NCBI GenBank assembly: GCA_013151275.1
Contig: JAADIP010000092.1
Location: forward strand, 1 to 64,000
Direction: 5' to 3'
Length of the DNA stretch: 64,000 bases
DNA from: Calditrichota bacterium
GTDB taxonomy: Bacteria; Calditrichota; Calditrichia; Calditrichales; Calditrichaceae
Shown one piece after another: positions 50,883 to 59,154 of the stretch. Position 1 is the stretch's first letter. The number at the start of each line of letters is the position of its first letter. Made by a program: the position numbers and the translations under genes. The notes under the pieces were generated by a model that worked only from the letters and a program-made list of their open reading frames with translations, did no database searches and was not told where the DNA came from.

Positions 50883-51707
50883 TTAACGGAACATCGACAA
50901 TACCAATTGCGGCGCCGAGTTTGCCTGAGTTAACGATGAAAGCGATGTCTGTTGCAGAATCTGCAGCTTCATTACTTCCATCTGCTCTTTGGCAAAGTCC
51001 GCATCCTCAATGGTACTGCGTACCGAGTCGGTATTGGTGATGGCATTGGACAAGTTGGATTGTTTTGATTGCAATCTTACCTTGTACTCACCCAGAGTTT
51101 TCATGTGACCGGAAAGCGTATCGATTGCGGAACTGATGGTCGAAATGGCGGTGCTTGCGCCATTTGCCGTGCTAAGATCGATGCTGTCGATACCTAAAGC
51201 CGCGCTGTCTGCATCACCCAGAGAAACGGACAATTGTTCCGAGCCTTTTTCTCCGGTTTGGAATGCCGTGGAATACGTTCCGTCGATCAACTTGTTGTCG
51301 TTAAACGTGGCGTTTGTTACGATGTCGTCGATTTCGGAAATCAGAGCGGATGCCTGACCGTCGATTGCGGAGCGCTGAGTTGAGTTTAAACTACCATCAG
51401 CAGCCTGGGTCGCTTTTTCCTTCAAGGTTTGCAGAATGTCCATGATGTTGCCATAAGCGCCCTCGGCAACGTCCAGGATGTTCTGAGCGTTGGATACATT
51501 GTCCAGAGCAACTTGCAAACCTCGTTTACGAGCTTCCAGACCTCGAGCCAACATGTAACCTGCAGGATCTTCCGCCGGCGAGTTAATCCGCTTACCAGTG
51601 GCAAGACGCAACTGGTGCGTAGCGATTTTGTCGCTCACCTTCGAAAGAATGGTGATGTTCTGCATGGCTGGGATGTTGGCAGCAATACGGGTTAAATCGG
51701 CTCCCAT
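50883..51707 (-). CDS. flagellin 1
   Basis: Flagellin N-terminus (ISDKIATHQLRLATGKRINSPAEDPAGYMLARGLEARKRGL-type) and C-terminus IEDADFAKEQMEVMKLQILQQTSLSSLTQANSAPQLVLSMFR. Confidence 0.96.
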   Translation of the reverse strand: MGADLTRIAANIPAMQNITILSKVSDKIATHQLRLATGKRINSPAEDPAGYMLARGLEARKRGLQVALDNVSNAQNILDVAEGAYGNIMDILQTLKEKATQAADGSLNSTQRSAIDGQASALISEIDDIVTNATFNDNKLIDGTYSTAFQTGEKGSEQLSVSLGDADSAALGIDSIDLSTANGASTAISTISSAIDTLSGHMKTLGEYKVRLQSKQSNLSNAITNTDSVRSTIEDADFAKEQMEVMKLQILQQTSLSSLTQANSAPQLVLSMFR

Positions 51708-51782
51708 TGTTAAACCTCCTTAATTTAGTTAATTTGACCTTCGTCCCGGAAATTATTTTCCGTTTTTTTGACGTCTAATTTC

Positions 51783-51811
51783 TATGTCGTAGGGTATTTT
51801 CTTTTTTTAAA
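51783..51811 (-). promoter_or_regulatory. sigma28-like promoter candidate of flagellin 1, TTTAAA-N14-TACGACATA
   Basis: Minus strand TTTAAAAAAAGAAAATACCCTACGACATA. Confidence 0.55.
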
Positions 51812-51989
51812 TTTTTTTTCTGCCCGCTCATTAAAATTATTATTTTCTGTAAAATCTGCCTAATCCCATTAATCGGCGACCATGTTATCTTCACTAAAAA
51901 AATCGGCGGGTCGGGCGGGCTTTAAAATTTTTTTGATTGTTTGATTAATTGCCGAAAATGGTTATTTAAAGGAATTCTGGCAGGAATGA

Positions 51990-52530
51990 GGAACTTTTTG
52001 TTTTTAAGGTATTTTCCCATCTCCGGATGTACATGAACTGCAATTAACAAAAATCCGTCGCAAAAAGTTTTCCGGCAAAATAAAGCGGGATGTATTTTAT
52101 AATTCGATCCTTCCGGGAAAAGGGCTTTTCGGATAAAATAAAGGCACAAGTCGGATTATATTTAAGAATATATTGCCTTAAACTTTTTGTTTTTGTCCGG
52201 ATTCCCGATTTTACTTCAACGGGAATAATACGATCTTCTTTTACTATTAAAAATTCAATTTCCGAATTTCTCTCGTTCCACCCATATAATTGAGAACCGG
52301 ATGCTGTTAATAATTCCGCAGCCGCGAAGTTTTCAATAAAAAATCCCTTTGTTGTTCCGTAATTTCCCAACAAAACAGCAGAAGGCGGAATATTTAGCAT
52401 CAGAAGGCGGAATATTTAGCATTGCGCCCAATAATCCCACGTCTATTCAGAATTTTTGCAAGGAAAAACTCGTAAATTTACGAATTTTTGCAGGGAATAA
52501 GTTGCTTTGTGCGCTCTTGCAATATCTTCC
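51990..52530 (-). pseudogene. decayed DUF4143/AAA-ATPase family gene fragment
   Basis: DVGLLGAMLNIPPS...AVLLGNYGTTKGFFIENFAAAELLTASGSQLYGWNERNSEIEFLIVKEDRIIPVEVKSG is DUF4143-like. Upstream MEDIARAHKATYSL is broken by an in-frame stop, a frameshift and a ~21-22 bp tandem duplication; the ATPase domain is missing. Confidence 0.8.
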
Positions 52531-52571
52531 ATGATAAGATGATTGTGCCGGTTTGTTAAAAGTGAAACGGG

Positions 52572-52605
52572 TCAAAAAAAAACGGAGAGATAAACCCTCC
52601 GCTTT
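52572..52605 (-). terminator. rho-independent terminator downstream of flagellin 2
   Basis: Minus strand AAGCGGAGGGTTTATCTCTCCGTTTTTTTTT. Confidence 0.8.
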
Positions 52606-52634
52606 TTAAAAGTTTGATTTGCAAGCCGTGTTAA

Positions 52635-53462
52635 TTATTGACGGAACATGGACAGCACTAACTGCGGCGCCTGATTAGCCTGAGTAAGAGACGAAAGGGA
52701 TGTTTGTTGCAATATCTGCAGCTTCATCACTTCCATCTGTTCGGTGGCAAAATCAGCGTCTTCGATCGTGCTTCGGACGGCTTCGGTATTGGTGATGGCG
52801 TTGGACAGCGACGATTGCTTGGATTGTAAGCGCACCTTGTATTCTCCCAAAGTTCTCATCCGTGAGGACAGCGTTTCGATTGCGGTGGTCAAAGTGGAAA
52901 TTGCCGTGCTCGCTCCGTTTGCGGTGGAAAGGTCGATGCTGTCGATTCCGAGAGACGCGCTGTCGGCGGCGCCCAGAGTAACGGATAATTGCTGCGTGCC
53001 CTTTTCTCCGGTCTGGAAGGCGGTCGAAAAGCTTCCGTCGATCAATTTGTTGTCGTTAAAAGTAGTGTTGTCGGTGATGTCGTCGATCTCCGCAATCAAA
53101 GCGTCCGCCTGACCGTCAATAGCGGAGCGCTGAGATGAGTTCAAACTACCGTCGGCGGCTTGAGTTGCTTTTTCCTTTAATGTCTGAAGAATGTCCATAA
53201 TATTCGAATACGCACCCTCGGCAACGTCAAGGATATTCTGAGCGTTCGAGACATTCTCCATGGCTACCTGCAAACCGCGTTTCCGTGATTCCAGACCGCG
53301 CGCTAACATGTAACCCGCAGGATCTTCCGAAGGCGAATTGATGCGCTTACCGGTAGCTAACTTAAGTTGATGTTGGGCGATCTTGTCGCTTATTCTCGCC
53401 AGAATGTTCACATTCTGCATCGCCGGAATGTTGGCATTAATACGTGTTAAATCTGCACCCAT
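52635..53462 (-). CDS. flagellin 2
   Basis: Closely similar along its length to flagellin 1; same N- and C-terminal flagellin motifs. Confidence 0.96.
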   Translation of the reverse strand: MGADLTRINANIPAMQNVNILARISDKIAQHQLKLATGKRINSPSEDPAGYMLARGLESRKRGLQVAMENVSNAQNILDVAEGAYSNIMDILQTLKEKATQAADGSLNSSQRSAIDGQADALIAEIDDITDNTTFNDNKLIDGSFSTAFQTGEKGTQQLSVTLGAADSASLGIDSIDLSTANGASTAISTLTTAIETLSSRMRTLGEYKVRLQSKQSSLSNAITNTEAVRSTIEDADFATEQMEVMKLQILQQTSLSSLTQANQAPQLVLSMFRQ

Positions 53463-53520
53463 GATTTGTTCCCTCCTACGAAAATTAATTCGTCCTTTTT
53501 GTTAGTTGACTTCTAATACA

Positions 53521-53548
53521 TAGATCGTGGGTTTTCATTTTTTTTAAA
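53521..53548 (-). promoter_or_regulatory. sigma28-like promoter candidate of flagellin 2, TTTAAA-N13-CACGATCTA
   Basis: Minus strand TTTAAAAAAAATGAAAACCCACGATCTA. Confidence 0.5.
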
Positions 53549-53639
53549 TTTTTTTAATTTTTCTGTTTCAAATCTCTTTGTTAAAAACACTGAACCACGG
53601 GTCGGTACAAATGCGTGAAACCCTTTTGTGACGCGGTTT

Positions 53640-53960
53640 TACCCGCCCTTGATGAGTAACAAGTGACAGAGTGACAAAGTTACAAAGTGACAAGGTCGTA
53701 ATGCGTGACAGAGTGATAAGACAGGCTTCCTTCGACAGGCTCAGGAAGCGAGAGTGACAAGCTCAGGAAGCGAGAGTGACGAAGTGAGAAGTAAGAAAAA
53801 TGAAAAAGGAAAAATGACAAAAGAAAAAGATTATCAGAAAGCAGAAAGCCGTGATGAGTGATTGGAGAGGTCCGCTTAACCCTTAACCCTTACACCCTTA
53901 ACGATTAATAAATTCTGCCAAAAAAACAAGAATTTTAGTATTAATATAATAATGAGTAAT
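53640..53960. repeat. mosaic word-repeat, copy B; left arm of the inverted repeat
   Basis: 53-bp exact block at 53720-53772 is the reverse complement of 56582-56634; shares flanking word blocks with copy C. Confidence 0.85.
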
Positions 53961-54035
53961 TTGGGTTAATGTTTTGTCTTTCAAACACCGATTATTTAAA
54001 TTTATAATCGGACAAAACTACCCGGGAAATTCATA

Positions 54036-55181
54036 ATGCAGTTCAGAATAGAAGTAATTCACGACAATCAAAGCTTTTTATCTTTACAAAGACAATGGCA
54101 ACATCTTATCGAAAAAGCTCAAATCGATTCTCCCTTTTTAACCCATGAATGGATGTACGAATGGTGGCAGGTTTACAAGGGTCGTCTTTCCGCAGACAGT
54201 AAATTGAACATCATTACGGTTTATTCTTCCGATGAAAGGGGGGAGCTTCTTGCAGTTCTTCCGCTTTTTGAACAAAAGAAACGATTCGGTCGCGGGGGAA
54301 CCTTTAAAGCGATGCGCTTGATGGGCACCGAATTTGAATCAAGCGATTACCTTGATATCATCGCGTTACCGAAGCACAAAAACACTTTTATTCAGGCGAT
54401 TTTTTCCGATCAACAGGTAATCAAATTATTCGAACAAAACGATATCATTGAATTTGCCAATGTTCACGATTCTTCCGCTTTGTTAAAGAAAAAAGAAATA
54501 ATCGCCAATCTGCTGAATACCACACCTTACTCTTATAAGACCAAGGTGTGTCCTTACCTTTCTCTGCCCGACTCGTTTGACGAATTCCGCAACAGACTAT
54601 CGCGGAATTTTCGTTCCAATTTAAAACGAACGCAAAATAAAATGAAACGCAGCGGATTGACAATAGAGATTGTTTCGGACGTTTCGGAAATAGATGAGGC
54701 GATTCGCAGGCTGTTTGAACTTCACCAATCCCGATTCCGGTCCAAGCAGGCGGATACAAAGTTTAATTTTGAGGCGCGCGGAGAATTCCATACGCGTGTG
54801 GCAAAATTGTTCCTAAAAAAAGGATGGCTGCAACTCTATCAGATAAAGAATAAAAACACCGTCATCGGATCGCTTTACTGTTTTAAATTTGCGGACAGCA
54901 TGATGTATGTTCAGGGGGGATTTGATCCTGAGTACGGTAAATTAGGGTTGGGTAATCAGATTATTTTCAGGGCAATAGAAGACGCCATTGCTCTCGGTCT
55001 TAAAAAATTCGATTTTATGCGCGGAAACGAAGCGTATAAATACCGCTGGACTTCCGAAAAGATATTTTTGCACACACTGCTGTTTCCTCTTTCGTTTAAA
55101 GCCAGAATGTACGTTTTCGGTCAGGACATCTTCTTTAAAAGCAAACAATTTGTTAAACGCATTTTGGGGAAAAATCGATGA
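54036..55181 (+). CDS. CelD/BcsL-type GNAT acetyltransferase (Acetyltransf_6-like)
   Basis: FLTHEWMYEWWQVY, LSRNFRSNLKRTQNKMKR, QLYQIKNKNTVIGSLYCFKFADSMMYVQGGFDPEYGKLGLGNQIIFRAIEDAIALGLKKFDFMRGNEAYKYRWT. Confidence 0.85.
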   Translation: MQFRIEVIHDNQSFLSLQRQWQHLIEKAQIDSPFLTHEWMYEWWQVYKGRLSADSKLNIITVYSSDERGELLAVLPLFEQKKRFGRGGTFKAMRLMGTEFESSDYLDIIALPKHKNTFIQAIFSDQQVIKLFEQNDIIEFANVHDSSALLKKKEIIANLLNTTPYSYKTKVCPYLSLPDSFDEFRNRLSRNFRSNLKRTQNKMKRSGLTIEIVSDVSEIDEAIRRLFELHQSRFRSKQADTKFNFEARGEFHTRVAKLFLKKGWLQLYQIKNKNTVIGSLYCFKFADSMMYVQGGFDPEYGKLGLGNQIIFRAIEDAIALGLKKFDFMRGNEAYKYRWTSEKIFLHTLLFPLSFKARMYVFGQDIFFKSKQFVKRILGKNR

Positions 55182-55885
55182 AAAAAACGGCGTTGGGAAG
55201 TTTCCGCCCGGCATTTTTCCCCTCTCTGGAATATTTCTGGCAAATGGCTCAATGCGATGTCGCCGTGTTTGCGGATCATTTGCAATACACCAAAGGATCG
55301 TCCATTAACCGTTCCGCTCCTTTATATGATACAAATGATATTCTGCGGATTCCCGTTCGTCACAACGGTGAACACACGGGTATTTTTAACAAGCAAATCG
55401 ATCTGCACAGCCCGTGGCGGCAAAAGCACTTAAAAACAATTCGCCATTTATTCCACAACTTTCCCTTTGCCTATTACTACCTGCCCGAACTGGAAGAGCT
55501 CTACGGCGAAAACTTCCGGAATCTCGGCGATTTTCTCTGGCGGCTGACCGAACGATTGGTTAAGTGGCTGCACCTGCCGGTTAAATTATTGCGCTCCGGT
55601 CAATTGGGTAATAAGGGCGGAGCGGAAGAATTGATCTTTAATTGGTGTAAACTAAGCGGCGCGACTTTTTACATCGCCGGCGCCGAGGAATTTAAAAATA
55701 AATGGACGGACAAAGAGAAATTAGATTCTCTCGGAATCGGAACCCTGCTGTTCGCTCCTCTGCCCGAGTCGCATCTGCTGCAAAATTACGCCTCCCTTTC
55801 CATAGTTCATTATCTGCTGCAATTCGGACCCGAAGGCGGTTACATAATTCGCCAGTACCTTTCTCAAAAACGGCGTCCCGCTTAA
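55178..55885 (+). CDS. WbqC-like family protein
   Basis: FRPAFFPSLEYFWQMAQCDVAVFADHLQYTKGSSINRSAPLY..., WbqC-like; start overlaps the upstream stop by 4 nt. Confidence 0.8.
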   Translation: MKKTALGSFRPAFFPSLEYFWQMAQCDVAVFADHLQYTKGSSINRSAPLYDTNDILRIPVRHNGEHTGIFNKQIDLHSPWRQKHLKTIRHLFHNFPFAYYYLPELEELYGENFRNLGDFLWRLTERLVKWLHLPVKLLRSGQLGNKGGAEELIFNWCKLSGATFYIAGAEEFKNKWTDKEKLDSLGIGTLLFAPLPESHLLQNYASLSIVHYLLQFGPEGGYIIRQYLSQKRRPA

Positions 55886-55904
55886 ATTAACAGGAGGTCG
55901 CCTT

Positions 55905-56414
55905 TTACCAGACATTATTGTGAATTCGATCCGGATTAAAACGGTCAACCGGTTCTGCGGTTTTTAGCGGCACCCCCACCGCAACTAATGAAACCGGAAT
56001 ACAGTGCAGCGGCAAATCAAGAAGTATCTTCAATTTTTTGATTCGTTGTTCGCGCGGATAAACGCCGATCCAGACCGCGCCCAGCCCCAAGCCGTGAGCG
56101 GCAAGAAGAATGTTTTGCGTTGCCGCCGCGCAATCAAGCGCCAGATAACGGTCGTTATTCTCCAAGCCCAGATCGCCGCACACGGCAATGGCTAACGGCG
56201 CCTGATATAACATTTTGGCGTAAGGATGAAAATCGGCAATCTGGTTAAGAATCTGGCGGTCGTTAATTACAATAAAATGCCACGGTTGTTTGTTGTGTGC
56301 GGAAGGCGCCTGCATTGCTGCCCGCAATAATTTTTCCACCGTCTCCTGCCCGATTTCATCGGATTTAAAATTACGTACGCTGCGTCTGGTCATTATGGCT
56401 TGCAAAACTTCCAT
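55905..56414 (-). CDS. nitroreductase family protein
   Basis: IMTRRSVRNFKSDEIGQETVEKLLRAAMQAPSAHNKQPWHFIVI; GLGLGAVWIGVYP. Confidence 0.93.
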   Translation of the reverse strand: MEVLQAIMTRRSVRNFKSDEIGQETVEKLLRAAMQAPSAHNKQPWHFIVINDRQILNQIADFHPYAKMLYQAPLAIAVCGDLGLENNDRYLALDCAAATQNILLAAHGLGLGAVWIGVYPREQRIKKLKILLDLPLHCIPVSLVAVGVPLKTAEPVDRFNPDRIHNNVW

Positions 56415-56489
56415 CTTAACTCAATCCCTTCGATTTTTTTAATTACTTCAATAATATCCGATTTTTAGCAAAAATTCAAGGGATCGATT

Positions 56490-56820
56490 TTTTGGTTTAG
56501 AGTGAAAGGGTTAAGGGTTAAGGGTGTAAGCGTTAAGCGAACCTCTACTAAATAGTTAACAACCAGCAGCTCGTCACTCTCCGCTTCCTGAGCTTGTCAC
56601 TCTCGCTTCCTGAGCCTGTCGAAGGAAGCCTGTCATGTCACTCATTACGCATTACGCATCACGCATTACGACTTTGTAACTTTGTAACTCGTTACTCGTC
56701 ACGCATTACGCCTTTCTGCTTTCTGCTCTCTGCTTTCTTCTTCCTGCCACTCATTTTCGCTCAAAATCAAACAACTAAACGCCTGAACTTCTATCCGCGT
56801 CACCACCTTGTCACTTTATT
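56490..56820. repeat. mosaic word-repeat, copy C; right arm of the inverted repeat
   Basis: Reverse-complement orientation relative to copy B; exact 53-bp block at 56582-56634. Confidence 0.85.
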
Positions 56821-56916
56821 GTTATTTAATCCAAAAAAAATGTAATCCTAATTTTGCTTTTAAAATAATTTGTTAATATTTTTAGTAAGAAAAATAATCA
56901 CAGAGAAAATATACTT

Positions 56917-59031
56917 ATGAGACGGAAAGTACTACTTCTGATTCTTTTGTCCCTCAATTGGGCGTTCGCTCAAAAGCTTTCAAAGCCCGCCATAGACGAT
57001 AACTCAAAATATACCAACATCGGTAACATCGGGATCACCATTTCCAATTACGGAACCATCGGCGACGGCTTTACCAAACAGGTTCCTGTGGATCAACCTT
57101 CCTGCGAATATCCCAAGGGATCAGGGATTGAGCATCTGTTCGGCGGAGGATTATGGGTCGGAGCGCAAACTTCGTCCGGAATAAAAGTGACCACCGGCGC
57201 GTTTAATTCCGCCCGTTTCCAAGCCGGAGGATCCACAAATTTTGAATTCACCAATACCGCGGATCCGTTGGACGTGGTTTTAGAGCGTTCTTCTCTGCTC
57301 GACAATCAGTTTTACTCTCCCGACGCCATTAGCCATCAGGATTTTGTGGCGGATTTTACGGACACAAACACCTACGTGCCGGGAACCACCAATCAAATTT
57401 ACGGGCACAATCCTTTAGGCATTGCGGTACACATGGAAACCTACGCCTGGAACTACCCCTTTGCCGACGACTTTGTGATTTTTAATTACACCATCACCAA
57501 TGTCTGGGACGATACTTTAAAAGATGTGTACGTGGGAATATGGGCTGATCTGGTGGTTCGCAATGTGAATATTACTCCTCCGAGAATCGGAGCGCCTTTT
57601 TACCAGCACGCCGGCGTTGGCTATAAAGATAACGATAAAATGAAAATGGTTTACTGTTACGATTACGACGGCGACCCGGGCTATACCGACAGTTATGTTT
57701 CGGTCTGTTTTCTGGGCGCCGAACCGCAGGAAGACGATCAAAAATACAGATATAAGGTGACGCACAACTGGTGGTTGTTTTCCGGCGGCATCGAAGAATA
57801 CGAACAGCCTCCGCGGGAAGAGGTTCTTCGTTACGAACGGATGAAGACTTCTTTTCCGGATGATATCTACTGGAAAAACCTGTACCAACGGGCGGGAAAC
57901 TGGATGAGCCTGATCTCCACCGGTCCTTTTGAGCGGATCGATCCGGGCAAATCGATTAATGTGGTCTTTGCCATTGTCTGCGCTAAAAAAGCGGGCTTTA
58001 ATCCCTCTACGGTTGATGACGATGCCGCAAAAGCCAATCTGTACGACAACATCGAATGGGCGCAAAAAGCCTACTACGGCGAAGACAGCAACCGCAACGG
58101 CATTCTCGATTATTTCGGTACGGATTCCACGGAAGACGTTAACGGCAACGGAAAATTAGACCGTTACATTCTGCCCACTCCGCCCGCCCCTCCTGCCGTT
58201 AAAATCATTCCCGGCAACGGCAAAGTGACAATTCTATGGGATCGCACTTCCGAACAATCGATTGACTTAATCTCCAAAAAGAGAGACTTTGAAGGATACC
58301 GGGTTTACCGGTCGTTTTTGAATGACGATCGTTCCGCCGAAGGCATTTTTAACAGCATGCAGCTTATCCGGGAATTCGACCGCAAAGACGATATTTTTTA
58401 TGACACGGGTTTTGACGAAATCCGTCTTCCCGAACCAACAATCGAAACGTACAAAGACCCCGTCACCGGTGAAGAAAAGCAGACGGAGTTCTGGTACCGT
58501 CTCGAAGTGGACGGATTACACAACGGTTGGCAATACGCGTTTTCTGTTACTGCGTTCGACAGCGGCGACGCGACCATCTCTCTGCCCAGTCTGGAAAGCA
58601 GCCGGCTGCAAAATGTTGTCGTTGTTACTCCGGGTACCCCGGCAAGAACAAATAACGAAAAACGGGAAATCGGCGTTTATCCCAATCCGTACCGGGTAAA
58701 TGCCCTTTGGGACGGCACTCAGGAACGGCAGAGAAAGATCTATTTTTACAATCTGCCGGAAAATTGCGAGATACGAATTTATACCCTGGCTGGCGATCTT
58801 GTCAGCAGTTTTACCCACAACGCCGCAACCTACAGGGGACAGGACGCCCAGTGGTACGAACGATTCGGAAGTTTCGGCTCGAACATTCAGACATTATTCC
58901 CCGGCGGCGAACACGCCTGGGATCTGGTGACTGAATCGGATCAAGCCATAGCGACCGGTTTGTATTTATTCTCCGTGAAAGATTTGAAGACAGGCAAAAT
59001 CTACACCGGAAAATTCGTAATAATTAAGTAA
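56917..59031 (+). CDS. secreted protein with T9SS-like C-terminal region
   Basis: Signal peptide; EF-hand/dockerin-like DSNRNGILD and DVNGNGKLD; C-terminal YPNPYRVNALWDG...GLYLFSVKDLKTGKIYTGKFVIIK. Confidence 0.75.
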   Translation: MRRKVLLLILLSLNWAFAQKLSKPAIDDNSKYTNIGNIGITISNYGTIGDGFTKQVPVDQPSCEYPKGSGIEHLFGGGLWVGAQTSSGIKVTTGAFNSARFQAGGSTNFEFTNTADPLDVVLERSSLLDNQFYSPDAISHQDFVADFTDTNTYVPGTTNQIYGHNPLGIAVHMETYAWNYPFADDFVIFNYTITNVWDDTLKDVYVGIWADLVVRNVNITPPRIGAPFYQHAGVGYKDNDKMKMVYCYDYDGDPGYTDSYVSVCFLGAEPQEDDQKYRYKVTHNWWLFSGGIEEYEQPPREEVLRYERMKTSFPDDIYWKNLYQRAGNWMSLISTGPFERIDPGKSINVVFAIVCAKKAGFNPSTVDDDAAKANLYDNIEWAQKAYYGEDSNRNGILDYFGTDSTEDVNGNGKLDRYILPTPPAPPAVKIIPGNGKVTILWDRTSEQSIDLISKKRDFEGYRVYRSFLNDDRSAEGIFNSMQLIREFDRKDDIFYDTGFDEIRLPEPTIETYKDPVTGEEKQTEFWYRLEVDGLHNGWQYAFSVTAFDSGDATISLPSLESSRLQNVVVVTPGTPARTNNEKREIGVYPNPYRVNALWDGTQERQRKIYFYNLPENCEIRIYTLAGDLVSSFTHNAATYRGQDAQWYERFGSFGSNIQTLFPGGEHAWDLVTESDQAIATGLYLFSVKDLKTGKIYTGKFVIIK

Positions 59032-59154
59032 GTAAATGTTCTTTGATTTTCAGTCTGATGACTCGGATTGCCGATTTGACGGCTCTAAAACGATAATTTT
59101 GTGTCAGCAAAAACACGTAATTTTATCAGACAACCAATTTTTTCAGGAGGGCTT

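Noticed and set aside
52349-52534. 61-aa plus-strand ORF and 51922-52149 minus ORF near the flagellins
   Set aside because: Wrong-frame or antisense readings of the DUF4143 pseudogene remnant.
53870-53903. Telomere-like CTTAACCCTTAACCCTT tract
   Set aside because: Part of the mosaic repeat vocabulary and internal to a contig; no reason to infer a replicon end.
53640-56820. Insertion sequence explanation for the inverted-repeat cassette
   Set aside because: No transposase or integrase ORF lies between the arms and no target-site duplication was identified by eye; kept as an unexplained cassette instead.
56594-56845. 83-aa plus-strand ORF in the track
   Set aside because: Lies wholly inside mosaic repeat copy C; repetitive low-information translation, no RBS.
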